Of a stretch of 64,000 nucleotides of DNA, positions 55,793-64,000 are shown piece by piece. Each line of letters begins with the position of its first letter. Within the stretch, counting starts at the first letter, position 1. The DNA is from Clostridium sp. DSM 17811. Lineage in GTDB: Bacteria; Bacillota; Clostridia; Clostridiales; Clostridiaceae. Position numbers and translations under genes: made by a program. The notes beneath the pieces are model-generated. The model ran no database searches, was not told the origin of the DNA, and was given only the letters and a program-made list of their open reading frames with translations. The DNA is taken from contig NZ_JAHLDU010000006.1 of assembly GCF_018861905.1 (NCBI RefSeq), positions 124,001-188,000 of the forward strand, in the 5' to 3' direction.

Positions 55793-56596
55793 TTATTCAA
55801 CCCACCAAGTATCTTTTAACGAAACTGGTAAATGTCTTTTGTGTTTAGAAATTTCATATAGCTTTAATATTTTTTCTTCATATACTTTTTCTATATCTCC
55901 ACCTCTTAAATATATACAAACCTGATGATTTAGTTCTGTTACTATTTTTTGATTTGTTCCATTATCCCATACACCAGTTGTAGATAGCTTATCAATTATA
56001 GATTGAGGTGCATTAAGTATTTTTGCCATTTCATATACTACACCTTTTGTTATTCCTGCAAGTGGTTGTACATCTGCTGCACCATCACCATATTTAGTCA
56101 TCATTCCGAGTGTCAACTCTGCAGCATTTGATACACCAGCAACTAAAACATCATAAACTTCAGCTATTCTATATAACACAGTCATTCTTATTCTAGCTTT
56201 TGTATTTCCGATATCTACCTTTGAAGAAGGTAAATCACGTAAAAGTTCAATAGATTCAATAACAGGACCCATTATGTCATAGGTTTTGAAAACCTCTGGT
56301 TTTATCACACATTTAGCTTTTTCTACATCATCTATATCTTGTTTTATTCCAAAAGGAAGTGATAAATTAATTAATTCTAGTCCAGATTTTCTAATTAGCA
56401 TACTTGTAACGAAGCTATCTACACCACCTGTAAGGTGACAAACATAACCTTTTTTTCCTGTAGCTTTAGCATATTTTTTTAAAAAATCAGAAGTTTCTTC
56501 TATCATTCTATTTGCATATTTTTCATCTGACTCATCTTTAAAAGGATGAGGTATAGCAAATTCTTTCATGATTTTTTGTTGCTTAATTTTATCCAT
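55793..56596 (-). CDS. nadE: NadE-like NAD+ synthetase, copy 2
   Basis: A 267-residue paralogue of the preceding entry, same length, in tandem and same strand. TGGVDS at 56-61, SSKVDIGNTKARIRMTVLYRIAE and KYGDGAADVQPL are present; the latter is closer to canonical NadE (YGDGxADI) than copy 1 (FGDDAAD). GQTDE is again absent (NGTNQK). The 18 bases ATTATAACACATATTATA upstream of this gene (56628-56645) recur exactly upstream of copy 1 (55592-55609), so the duplication took the promoter along. Confidence 0.82.
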   Translation of the reverse strand: MDKIKQQKIMKEFAIPHPFKDESDEKYANRMIEETSDFLKKYAKATGKKGYVCHLTGGVDSFVTSMLIRKSGLELINLSLPFGIKQDIDDVEKAKCVIKPEVFKTYDIMGPVIESIELLRDLPSSKVDIGNTKARIRMTVLYRIAEVYDVLVAGVSNAAELTLGMMTKYGDGAADVQPLAGITKGVVYEMAKILNAPQSIIDKLSTTGVWDNGTNQKIVTELNHQVCIYLRGGDIEKVYEEKILKLYEISKHKRHLPVSLKDTWWVE

Positions 56597-56706
56597 TTAG
56601 AGCCTCCTTAAACTTATGTATACGATTATTATAACACATATTATACTATTTTCACCATATGATAACATCTAATATTAATTAAATCATCTCCTGGGTCGCT
56701 GCAATA

Positions 56707-56907
56707 TTAACGACTTCAGAAGGAGATTTATATTCCCGCTGAAATTTTCTATTTGTTAGGGTATGTATCCTCTGGGTAGATCTCTGGGGTAGATAACAAT
56801 TCTCAATTGTTATCCTCCCACTTATAGAAGTTGGAGACGTTCCTTCTGAAATGTCGTTAAAAATAAAAAAAAGCCTCTAAAATTAACATACAATTTTAGA
56901 GGCTTTT
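56707..56907 (+). ncRNA. candidate structured RNA of unknown class, followed by terminator
   Basis: Positions 56707-56724 and 56841-56860 pair as an 18-bp closing stem (TTAACGAC / GTCGTTAA plus TTCAGAAGGA / TCCTTCTGAA, two-base bulge). Inside are TTCTAT (56747-56752) with ATAGAA (56824-56829), a small hairpin AGGGT-ATGT-ATCCT (56758-56771), TGGG / CCCA, and an apical 10-bp hairpin GATAACAATT / AATTGTTATC (56792-56814). No reading frame fits. A strong terminator follows ten bases later on the plus strand, which favours plus-strand transcription. I cannot assign an Rfam class; 6S or another ornate Firmicute RNA are candidates. The promoter is not identified. Confidence 0.6.
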
Positions 56908-56909
56908 TA
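56865..56909. terminator. strong bidirectional terminator
   Basis: AAAAAGCCTCTAAAATT / AATTTTAGAGGCTTTTT, 17-bp stem. It ends the rnf operon on the minus strand and the candidate RNA on the plus strand. Confidence 0.9.
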
Positions 56910-56924
56910 TAAATTTATAAAATT

Positions 56925-57809
56925 TTATTCAGATAAAGTTTTATTTTTAACTGGTTCTGCTGCTATATTTGCTGATGGAGCTTCTTTTATATAAGTTTTA
57001 ATTGCTCCAGTAGGACATTTAGCTGTGCAAGTAGCTTCATTACACTCTGACATACAAATTTTGCTGTCTACTACAGCTAAATTGTTTTCAATTTTTATTG
57101 CACCGTGGGAACAATTTTTAACACAAATTCCACACCCAATACACGCTATAGTACAAAGTTTACGTGCTACTGCGCCTTTGTCTTTTGAATTACAATTTAT
57201 AGCCACATGAATTCCAGGTGAAACTAAATCAATAACTTTCTTTGGACAAACTGATTTACATTTTCCGCAGCCTGTACATTTTTGTTCATCAATAATAGGT
57301 AAACCATTATCACCCATTGTCATTGCATCAAATGGACAATTGTTAACACAGGTTCCAAAACCAAGACAACCATATTGACATCCCTTAGGTCCTCCCTGTA
57401 GTAATGATGCAGCAACACAGTCTTGTACGCCTTTATACTCATAAGCTTTATTTGCTTTATCTGTGCTACCAGCACAATGTACAAAAGCAACCTTTGGTTC
57501 CACTTCTAATGCTGCTTTACCAGTTAAATCAGCTACCAATTTTGCAACAGCTGCCTTACCCGGAACACAAAGATTTGGTGGTACCTCATCATTCATAACT
57601 ACAGCTTCTGCATATGCCATACAACCAGCAAATCCACAGGCTCCACACTGACCTTTTGGTAATATATCCTCAACGATATGAATCAATGGATTTATTTCAA
57701 TAGAAAACTTTTTATTAGCAAATGCTAAAACTAAACCAAACACCAATCCAACTATTGTCATTACAATTAACACTGCAATTGCAATATCTAAATTACTCAT
57801 ATTACTCAT
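56925..57809 (-). CDS. rnfB: Rnf complex subunit B (multi-cluster ferredoxin)
   Basis: 294 residues: one N-terminal membrane helix (about 10-30), then a [4Fe-4S] domain CGACGFAGC ... CVPG, and several ferredoxin-type clusters (CQYGCLGFGTCVNNCP; CTGCGKCKSVCP; CIGCGICVKNC; CMSECNEATCTAKCP). RnfB is thought to receive electrons from reduced ferredoxin. The clostridial form is longer than the gammaproteobacterial one, with extra clusters, as here. It is the last gene of rnfCDGEAB. Confidence 0.96.
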   Translation of the reverse strand: MSNMSNLDIAIAVLIVMTIVGLVFGLVLAFANKKFSIEINPLIHIVEDILPKGQCGACGFAGCMAYAEAVVMNDEVPPNLCVPGKAAVAKLVADLTGKAALEVEPKVAFVHCAGSTDKANKAYEYKGVQDCVAASLLQGGPKGCQYGCLGFGTCVNNCPFDAMTMGDNGLPIIDEQKCTGCGKCKSVCPKKVIDLVSPGIHVAINCNSKDKGAVARKLCTIACIGCGICVKNCSHGAIKIENNLAVVDSKICMSECNEATCTAKCPTGAIKTYIKEAPSANIAAEPVKNKTLSE

Positions 57810-57829
57810 ATTAATTTTTCAGCTCCTTT

Positions 57830-58411
57830 TTATACTGGTATCATCCCAGAAAAACCCAAGAAGGCTAATGCAAGCATTCCAGCTAAAATAAACGCTACAC
57901 CAAGCCCTTGAAGTGGTTTTGGGACATCCGCAAGTCTTAATTTTTCTCTTAAACTTGCCATAAGGACGATCGCCAAAGTAAAGCCTAAACCGGCACCTAC
58001 TGCAGTTACCGCACTGTCTAAAAACGAATTATTATTTTCTACATTTAAAAGTGGTACACTAAATACAATACAATTTGTAGCAATTAATAATAAATAAATT
58101 CCCCACATATTATATAAAGTAGGTGCATGTTTTTTAATAATCATTTCTAAAAGCTGAACAAAACTAGCAATTAGTAGTACAAATACCACTGTTGTTAAAA
58201 ATGTTAAATGAAAAGGCGCTAATACAAAATGGTAAACTAACCATGCCATCATAGAACTTAATGTCATAACAGAAGTTACAGCCATTCCAATACCAATAGA
58301 TGCATTTAAACTTTTTGAAACTCCAAAGAAAATACAAAGTCCTAAAAACCTTGTTAAAACGAAATTGTTTACAACTATATTACTTGCAAGTATGGTTAAA
58401 TAATGACCCAT
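57830..58411 (-). CDS. rnfA: Rnf complex subunit A
   Basis: A 193-residue membrane subunit with six helices, homologous to RnfE and NqrE. The half-site LASNIVVNNFVLTRFLGLCIFFG holds the Cys that with RnfE forms the membrane [2Fe-2S] cluster. Its first base overlaps the rnfE stop. Part of the ion-translocating core. Confidence 0.96.
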   Translation of the reverse strand: MGHYLTILASNIVVNNFVLTRFLGLCIFFGVSKSLNASIGIGMAVTSVMTLSSMMAWLVYHFVLAPFHLTFLTTVVFVLLIASFVQLLEMIIKKHAPTLYNMWGIYLLLIATNCIVFSVPLLNVENNNSFLDSAVTAVGAGLGFTLAIVLMASLREKLRLADVPKPLQGLGVAFILAGMLALAFLGFSGMIPV

Positions 58412-59034
58412 TACATCTCACCTCTTTCGAGTTTAACTTTTTCACTATGGTCAATCCACATCTTAAAACCAGCTACCATGTAGCCAATTAATATAAATGC
58501 ACCTGGTGATAAAACCATAATAAGTGCTGGATTATACCAAGAACCAAGAACTTTTATTCCAAATAATGTTCCTGCACCAATAAGTTCACGAACTATCCCG
58601 ATTAATACAAGTCCAAGCGCAAAACCACATCCCATTCCAAGTCCATCAAACATAGATGGAATAACTTTATTCTTTGATGCAAAAACTTCTGCTCTAGCTA
58701 AAATTATTGCAAAAACAACAATTAGTGCAAGATATATTCCTAAAGCCTTATTAAGTGCTGGCAAATACGCTTGTAATACCAACTGTACTACAGTAACAAT
58801 TGTTGCAACTGAAGTAATGTACACCGGTACACGAACCGTCGGATTTACTAATTTTCTAGTAACAGATACAACCATATTATTAGCAGTAATAACAAACAGT
58901 ACCGCAAGTCCCATAACCAAAGAATTTAGCGCACTACTTGTTACCGCTAAAGCAGGGCAAAGACTAAGTGCAAGAACAAAAATTGGGTTCTCTTCAATAA
59001 TCCCTTTTTTAAATATGTTCCATAACTCTTTCAT
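58411..59034 (-). CDS. rnfE: Rnf complex subunit E
   Basis: A 207-residue six-helix membrane subunit, NqrD-like. NPIFVLALSLCPALAVTSS carries the conserved Cys, and GLGMGCGFALGLVLIGIVRELIGAGTLFG is the second family segment. Overlaps rnfA by one base and is one base from rnfG. Confidence 0.96.
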   Translation of the reverse strand: MKELWNIFKKGIIEENPIFVLALSLCPALAVTSSALNSLVMGLAVLFVITANNMVVSVTRKLVNPTVRVPVYITSVATIVTVVQLVLQAYLPALNKALGIYLALIVVFAIILARAEVFASKNKVIPSMFDGLGMGCGFALGLVLIGIVRELIGAGTLFGIKVLGSWYNPALIMVLSPGAFILIGYMVAGFKMWIDHSEKVKLERGEM

Positions 59035-59035
59035 A

Positions 59036-59620
59036 TTATTTCCTCCCTACAAACTGTGTAACTTCTTGCACAGCTTCTTTAATGCCTTTAGTTACCGCTT
59101 TAGAAGAAATGGTAGCACCAGTCATTGCTTGAATATTATTTGTTTTTGTTGGATCTTTTGTCACTTCTAAATCTTTGACTGACTTACCTTTAAATTGGTT
59201 TCTAAAAGGATCTTTACTTGCATTGTCTCCAAGTCCAGGTGTTTCTTTAGTTTCTAATATAGTAAATTCAATAATTTTACCTTGTGGCGTAACTGCTACA
59301 AGCATTTTTATCGCTCCACCATATCCTTTACTTTCTGCTGGCACAACATATCCAACTACTTTTCCATCTTTTTCTGCAGTAAACCATTCTGCCTTACCCT
59401 TTACAGGCGTAAATTTTTGTGCACCTACCACTAGTGATTTCATTGCATCAGTTTTAATTCCTGCCGCTGTTTTCACTGCAACTGGTGCTGTAAAAAAATA
59501 TACTACAGCAATAATCAATCCTGATATAAAACAGGCAATTGTTAAATTTATAGTGATTTGAAAAATGCTATATTTTTTCTCATGATTAACTTTAGGCTTG
59601 ATATTATTCTCATCTGACAT
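59036..59620 (-). CDS. rnfG: Rnf complex subunit G (covalent FMN)
   Basis: 194 residues: one N-terminal membrane anchor (about 20-42), then an extracytoplasmic FMN-binding domain. The FMN attachment Thr is in MTGATISSKAV (consensus S/T-G-A-T-x-S/T), near residue 168. GYGGAIKMLVAV and ETPGLGD are family-typical. Lies 6 bases after rnfD. Confidence 0.95.
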   Translation of the reverse strand: MSDENNIKPKVNHEKKYSIFQITINLTIACFISGLIIAVVYFFTAPVAVKTAAGIKTDAMKSLVVGAQKFTPVKGKAEWFTAEKDGKVVGYVVPAESKGYGGAIKMLVAVTPQGKIIEFTILETKETPGLGDNASKDPFRNQFKGKSVKDLEVTKDPTKTNNIQAMTGATISSKAVTKGIKEAVQEVTQFVGRK

Positions 59621-59626
59621 TTTTCA

Positions 59627-60616
59627 CTACCCCCTTGCTCCAAATTTTACTGGCTTCATCAAGCGATCAATAAGCGGTGTAACTGCATTCATTAATAAAA
59701 TAGAATAACAAACCCCTTCAGGGTATCCACCCTTAAGCCTGATTAAAACAGTAATAACTCCAGCGCCAATAGCAAAAACTATCTGCCCTTTCTTTGTAAT
59801 TGGAATGGTAACCATATCTGTAGCCATGAAAAAAGCTCCTATAATAAGGCCTCCAGCCATCATATGAAATAACGGATCCCCAGTAAACAAACCTGTTGGT
59901 CCACATATCCAAGTTAAAATACCTACAGTTCCAATCATAAATGCAGGAACTACCCAATTTGCATAACCTTTATAAATTAAATATATACCACCAATCATTA
60001 GTAAAACCGTAGATGTTTCACCAATACTTCCATTACGAAAGCCAACAAACATATCTTTATACATTTGAGGCGCACTTCCAAAAGTATCTATTAATTTTGA
60101 ATATCCTTGTTGTTTTAAAATATTTAAAGGTGTTGCAGTAGACACTACGTCTACACTTGATGTAAATTTTGACCAAGTTGTCATAGCAACAGGCCATGAC
60201 ACCATAAGAGCAGCACGCCCAATATGAGCTGGATTGAAAATATTATATCCAAGACCACCCATAGCATGTTTTGCAATTACTATAGCTATAAATGAACCAA
60301 CAATTGCCATATAAGGTGGTATTGCTGGTGGTAAACACATTGCAAGCAATAGTCCTGTCAAAAATGCACTTCCGTCTTTTATAGTTACTGGCTTTTTTCT
60401 AAGTTTTTGTACTATATATTCAAATCCTACCGCAGACAAACTTCCCGCAAGTAATACGAATAAAGCAGACGTTCCAAAATGATAAATTGCAAAAAGCGCA
60501 GCTGGTGTTAATGCCATAGTAACAGTCCACATAATTTTAGAAATAGATGCTTCTGCACGTATATGTGGAGAAGTTGATACGGTAAAGAGATTCTCTTGTA
60601 ATTTCACTTCACTCAT
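59627..60616 (-). CDS. rnfD: Rnf complex subunit D (covalent FMN)
   Basis: 329 residues with about nine to ten membrane helices. The flavinylation site is STATPL (near residue 180, Thr ester to FMN). PHIRAEASISKIMWTV, DGSAFLTGLLLAMCLPP, GGLGYNIFNPAHIGRAAL are standard RnfD/NqrB sequence. Its start overlaps rnfC by 4 bases. Confidence 0.96.
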   Translation of the reverse strand: MSEVKLQENLFTVSTSPHIRAEASISKIMWTVTMALTPAALFAIYHFGTSALFVLLAGSLSAVGFEYIVQKLRKKPVTIKDGSAFLTGLLLAMCLPPAIPPYMAIVGSFIAIVIAKHAMGGLGYNIFNPAHIGRAALMVSWPVAMTTWSKFTSSVDVVSTATPLNILKQQGYSKLIDTFGSAPQMYKDMFVGFRNGSIGETSTVLLMIGGIYLIYKGYANWVVPAFMIGTVGILTWICGPTGLFTGDPLFHMMAGGLIIGAFFMATDMVTIPITKKGQIVFAIGAGVITVLIRLKGGYPEGVCYSILLMNAVTPLIDRLMKPVKFGARG

Positions 60617-61950
60617 TTAGCTAGAGCCTCCTTTTTTTTAGCAGCATCTGCATTGTTTCTCATTTTACTGTATTTAATGTATTGTACAATATTACGTTTA
60701 GCTGGACATACATAAACACAGCTTCCACATTCAGCACAATCGAAAAGATTTTGTTCAAGTTTTGCTTCCTCATACATATCTCTTTCTCCGAGTATACTTA
60801 GCATACTTGGATTAAGTCCACAAGGACAAACACTTACACATTTTCCACAACGTATACAGGGAGATTGAGTTCCATTATTAATATCTTTCTTAGTTAATCC
60901 AAGTATTCCAGAAACCCCTTTAATTATAGAAATATTTAAATTTGATTGAGCAAATCCCATCATAGGACCACCCATAATAATTTTAGCTGGTGGTTCGTTA
61001 AATCCGCCACAATTATCAATAGCCTCTTCAAATGTTGTTCCAATTCTAAGTAAAAGATTTTTAGGTTCTTTAACAGCACTTCCACTTATTGTTGTTACTC
61101 TTTCAATTAATGGGATTCCCCTTACAACTGCGTCACAAATTGCAACAACTGTACCTACATTTTGAACAACAACGCCCACATCCATTGGTAAGCTTCCTGA
61201 TGGAACCTCACGATCTACAAGTACTTTAATAAGCATTTTTTCCGCACCTTGTGGATATTTAGTTGGTATCGCCATTACTTTAACCGTAGTTCCTTCAAAC
61301 GCCTTTTGCATAGCAATAACAGCATCTGGTTTATTGTCTTCTATTCCAACAAATGCTTTCTCAACTCCAAGAACCTTCATTACTAATTTTACCCCAATAG
61401 CAATTTTATCTGAATGTTCAAGCATCATTCTGTGATCTGCTGTTAAAAAAGGCTCACATTCTGCTGCATTCAAAATAAAAGTATCTATTTTCTTATCTTT
61501 TGGTGGTGATAATTTTACGAAAGTTGGAAAAGTAGCTCCTCCCATTCCAACGATACCTGCATCTTTAATGATACCTTTTATTTCATCAGAACTTAACTTC
61601 TCCCAGTCGCGAACAAGAGGGATTCCTTCTATCCATTCGTCTTTTCCATCATTTTCAATTACGATAGAAAGACATTTTCCAAATACCGGATGAGGATACA
61701 AAGCTATATCCTTAACCATACCTGATATAGATGCATGTACTGGACTTGAAACAAAAGCTGGACTAGTTGCTATAACCTGTCCCTTCTTTACATAATCACC
61801 CTTTGCTACAGTTGGCACACAAGGAGCACCGATATGCTGACTCACAGGAATAACAACTTTACTTGGTAAAGTTGCTATTTCTATAGGCTTGCTCGCGGTG
61901 TAATTTTTAGAACCATTTGGATGTATTCCTCCACGAAAACTTTTTATCAC
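60613..61950 (-). CDS. rnfC: Rnf complex subunit C (NADH-binding)
   Basis: 445 residues. The N-terminal part is an RnfC barrel-sandwich domain (GGIHPNGSKNYT), the middle has the FMN/NADH site related to NuoF (GIVGMGGATFPTFVKL; NAAECEPFLTADHR), and the C-terminal part has two [4Fe-4S] clusters (CIRCGKCVSVCP; CAECGSCVYVCP). It passes electrons to NAD+. First structural gene of the rnf operon; the protein is peripheral on the cytoplasmic side. Confidence 0.96.
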   Translation of the reverse strand: MIKSFRGGIHPNGSKNYTASKPIEIATLPSKVVIPVSQHIGAPCVPTVAKGDYVKKGQVIATSPAFVSSPVHASISGMVKDIALYPHPVFGKCLSIVIENDGKDEWIEGIPLVRDWEKLSSDEIKGIIKDAGIVGMGGATFPTFVKLSPPKDKKIDTFILNAAECEPFLTADHRMMLEHSDKIAIGVKLVMKVLGVEKAFVGIEDNKPDAVIAMQKAFEGTTVKVMAIPTKYPQGAEKMLIKVLVDREVPSGSLPMDVGVVVQNVGTVVAICDAVVRGIPLIERVTTISGSAVKEPKNLLLRIGTTFEEAIDNCGGFNEPPAKIIMGGPMMGFAQSNLNISIIKGVSGILGLTKKDINNGTQSPCIRCGKCVSVCPCGLNPSMLSILGERDMYEEAKLEQNLFDCAECGSCVYVCPAKRNIVQYIKYSKMRNNADAAKKKEALAK

Positions 61951-62024
61951 TTTTCCACACCTCTTTTAAAATATTTAAAATTTGTGAACTATAATAGATA
62001 TAATCAAATTCGAAAAAATTATAT

Positions 62025-62444
62025 TCAAGATAAACTTTTAGTAATCACAGGTTGCATTTTGTCATTATTATGAGCGTACTTTTCAAAGTGTTTTATATTA
62101 ATAATTGATAATACAAATGTTATTATTCCGCCTCCAATTTGAAATCCCCGAACAGGATACCCAAATTTTCTAGCTATCACTTGTCCAACAATAACACCTA
62201 TTACAACCATAACAAGAGGAAGTATATATACAACAAAAGCTGCCATTAACATATTTGTATCTTTCATTTCAAATGCAATTCTCTGACCAATTTTAGCTCC
62301 AATAGGATTTTTAGCCTCTATTACAACTGAATTATCGCCAGGACATGCGCCACAATTTTTACACTCATTATGCCTTCCTACTTTTACTTTCGCAATATTA
62401 TCCTTAGAAATCTCTATTATAATTCCTTCTTCTTCTTTTACCAC
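62025..62444 (-). CDS. rseC: SoxR-reducing system protein RseC family
   Basis: 139 residues: an N-terminal soluble part with a Cys cluster C-x2-C-x2-C (CKNCGAC, about 23-29) and two membrane helices (about 68-88 and 97-118). RseC-like genes often accompany rnf clusters, and the products may aid Fe-S or flavin assembly or electron routing. Lies 74 bases before rnfC, so probably in the same transcript. AGGAG upstream of the start. Confidence 0.88.
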   Translation of the reverse strand: MVKEEEGIIIEISKDNIAKVKVGRHNECKNCGACPGDNSVVIEAKNPIGAKIGQRIAFEMKDTNMLMAAFVVYILPLVMVVIGVIVGQVIARKFGYPVRGFQIGGGIITFVLSIINIKHFEKYAHNNDKMQPVITKSLS

Positions 62445-63161
62445 CTCTACAGCTCCTTTCTCTACTACAATATTAATTATATTATACTTGCAAGGAACTA
62501 TTTATATGATAATTAAACGCTCCCCCTTTGATTATAATATCAATTATATTATAAGCCTATAATAAAATTCGTCTAATTACTTCCTGTCGAATTATATATA
62601 TAATTAAGCTCCTATCTCTCAAGATAGTTTTATTTAGTATAAAAGTCAACAATAATTAAATTTTTAACAAATGTCTATGTAATAATTTACATGCCTTATA
62701 TATAAGAAACTATTTTTAAAATATACACAGTTGCTTATTCATTATTTTAACCTTTATATATAATATTGATTTTACTAATGTTTTTGGCAATACAGTCCCA
62801 TATTTCCGAATTAGCGTCTTATAATAACAAAGCATTCTGTTATATTTACTTTTTTCAGTACTAGAACAGTTATATACATTAATTACTTATTATTTTTTTA
62901 GATTTTTTTAGATTTGTTAAGTTTTTGTTAAATAACGTTAAAACATTAACAACTACCGTTTTTACGTATAGATTTATGGTATAATTTTAATCACGAAGAT
63001 AGGTAATTGAGGGGGTTAAGACCCACCACTTTAAAATTATTTAACTTTATATTTTCAATATTGATATCATTTAATTGAAAACTAATCCTTTTTTTCTATA
63101 TAGTCAGGAATTTGTAAAACTACTCGTAAAACAGAATATAATTACAATTAAATCTCTCAAT
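62445..63161. other. intergenic region, 717 bases
   Basis: The longest gene-free stretch in the window; very AT-rich. It must hold the rnf promoter on the minus strand. On the plus strand a TATAAT (62979-62984) is followed by GAGGGGGTTAAGACCCACC (a small GGGT/ACCC hairpin) and TTTTCAAT / ATTGAAAA with a T run near 63053-63100, which could be a short transcript with terminator. No gene or known RNA class recognised. Confidence 0.35.
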
Positions 63162-63794
63162 TTATAATATCATTAAGCCTTTTATTAAAACTATTCTAGC
63201 AGGTGCACCATCTATCCCTTTAAGTTTAAGTGGAAGCGCACACATGAAGTACTCATCCTCTGAAACTTCTTTTAACCTGACACCCTCTATTATAATTATG
63301 CCTTTATTAAAAAGTGTTTTATGGGTTTCATGACCTGGCTGAGCTCTTTCTATTCCAAAGGAATCTATTGCCACCCCAGCTATTTCCTTTTCTGCCAAGT
63401 ACTCTGCTCCACTTATTGAGAGATATACAAAATCTGATTCATACCCCTCCTTAAATGAATTTTTAGTTTTAAGTAATAAGAATTCAAATGGCTTAATGTT
63501 TTTATCTATAAGATCATCTTTTGTTATTGAACCTATAACTTTAGTTAAGTCTATCACTCTACATTTTCTAATCAATTTAGTTAGATCTATAACATCTATT
63601 GTATCACCATCATTATCCACATGAAATGCTGCATCAATATGAGTTCCTGTATGTACATTCATATACAAACTAGATTCATTTATTTTATCTTTGGGAATTT
63701 TACTTTCAAATTTAATTACTGGTCTTTTTTCCTCTTTATTCTTGTATACTCCCATATCCTTTTCAATAATCATAGATATATCATATATAATCAT
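63162..63794 (-). CDS. cyclase family protein (kynurenine formamidase-like)
   Basis: A 210-residue metal-dependent hydrolase of the cyclase family. The metal motif H-x-G-T-H-x-D is HTGTHIDAAFH (about 50-60), which lacks the usual Pro before the last His (AAFH instead of APxH). Relatives hydrolyse N-formylkynurenine, isatin or cyclic amides; no tryptophan-degradation genes are nearby, so substrate is unknown. ATG at 63794 has AGGAGG six bases upstream; an in-frame TTG before that is rejected. The ribosome site overlaps the zwf stop region, so the two are co-translated. Confidence 0.87.
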   Translation of the reverse strand: MIIYDISMIIEKDMGVYKNKEEKRPVIKFESKIPKDKINESSLYMNVHTGTHIDAAFHVDNDGDTIDVIDLTKLIRKCRVIDLTKVIGSITKDDLIDKNIKPFEFLLLKTKNSFKEGYESDFVYLSISGAEYLAEKEIAGVAIDSFGIERAQPGHETHKTLFNKGIIIIEGVRLKEVSEDEYFMCALPLKLKGIDGAPARIVLIKGLMIL

Positions 63795-63805
63795 GTTATC
63801 CCTCC

Positions 63806-64000
63806 TCAAAGTTCAGTGCTCCACCACTGTCTGCCATCCTTTTCAATTAAATCTACTGCTCCCGTAGGTCCTGGTGTTCCCGCCGCGTAGTTAGGGTAAT
63901 TAGAAACATCATTCTCATATCCTTTTTCAATACTTTCAATGAATTTCCAAGAATATTCAAGTTCATCCCACCTTGTGAATAAAGATGAATTATTTCTAAT
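63806..64000 (-). CDS. zwf: glucose-6-phosphate 1-dehydrogenase, C-terminal part
   Basis: The last 64 codons of a gene that continues beyond the window. The frame reads FTRWDELEYSWKFIESIE, then NYPNYAAGTPGPTGAVDLI and ends DGRQWW plus STEL and a TGA. This is the conserved C-terminus of Zwf, where the pentose phosphate enzyme ends with Gly-Pro-x-x-A-x-x-L and a DGRxWW motif. Only the end is visible, so completeness and cofactor type cannot be judged. Confidence 0.9.
   Translation of the reverse strand: MRNNSSLFTRWDELEYSWKFIESIEKGYENDVSNYPNYAAGTPGPTGAVDLIEKDGRQWWSTEL

Noticed and set aside
56707-56860. Structured element as a nadE riboswitch on the minus strand
   Set aside because: It ends over 100 bases before nadE with no terminator or sequester stem in between, and the terminator placement favours the plus strand; kept as an unassigned RNA instead.

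Overview
The window is AT-rich, compactly coded DNA that fits a spore-forming, strictly anaerobic Clostridium (Clostridiaceae). The evidence is the prkA-yhbH-spoVR sporulation set, an electron-bifurcating [FeFe]-hydrogenase (hydCBA), a six-subunit Rnf complex, a PPi-type phosphofructokinase, low-GC codon use with frequent TTG/GTG starts behind strong GGAGG sites, and many short intrinsic terminators. I cannot fix the species from sequence alone.

Layout. Positions 1-5900 hold spoVR, yhbH and prkA (one operon, minus strand) and a FAD oxidoreductase. Positions 6187-8734 hold an AlaX-like protein with a damaged zinc site and the phosphofructokinase. Positions 8967-13230 are one thiamine salvage operon (thiW-thiD-cytX-thiM-thiE) read leftward behind a TPP riboswitch with a terminator expression platform. 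Positions 13261-14920 are glpK with a promoter and a terminator-bearing leader. Positions 15153-20885 include two small low-complexity proteins, possibly spore proteins, that share a 26-bp upstream box, plus L25/Ctc, an AI-2E family permease, a DHA2 efflux pump and a lone PTS EIIA(Man). Positions 20891-37950 are single genes and short units: GH1 glucosidase, GNAT, DUF2156, CNNM/HlyC, DEAD-box helicase, OYE-type reductase, TPR protein, SNF2-SWIM ATPase, M16C peptidase, a lysozyme-like protein and a NUDIX hydrolase. Positions 38056-42092 are hydCBA.

Positions 42300-44240 are the most disturbed stretch. A methionine-rich protein is followed by remnants of a multicopper oxidase, a DUF421 protein, a SulP transporter and a serine recombinase tail. 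Positions 44313-48024 hold nhaA, a GGDEF protein that ends in a ribbon-helix-helix-like domain, and a CLC antiporter. Positions 48374-49380 hold a recombinase N-domain without catalytic domain and a gene-poor stretch. Positions 49386-56596 hold an SPFH protein, a small zinc-ribbon protein, tRNA-Lys(CTT), a nitroreductase, a HEAT-repeat/methyltransferase fusion and a tandem pair of NadE-like genes. Positions 56707-56860 form a highly structured non-coding element followed by a terminator. Positions 56925-62444 are rnfB, A, E, G, D, C and an RseC-like gene. The window ends with a cyclase-family hydrolase and the C-terminus of zwf.

Together, HydABC (NADH plus reduced ferredoxin to H2) and Rnf (ferredoxin:NAD+ with ion pumping) form the redox and energy core of a fermentative anaerobe. 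NhaA, CLC and perhaps the CNNM protein handle ions. I saw no CRISPR array, prophage, intact insertion sequence or classical defence island. The strongest candidates for something undescribed are the structured RNA at 56.7 kb, the GGDEF-RHH fusion, the two small proteins under a shared box, the divergent NadE pair, the HEAT-methyltransferase fusion and the AlaX homologue lacking half of its zinc site.
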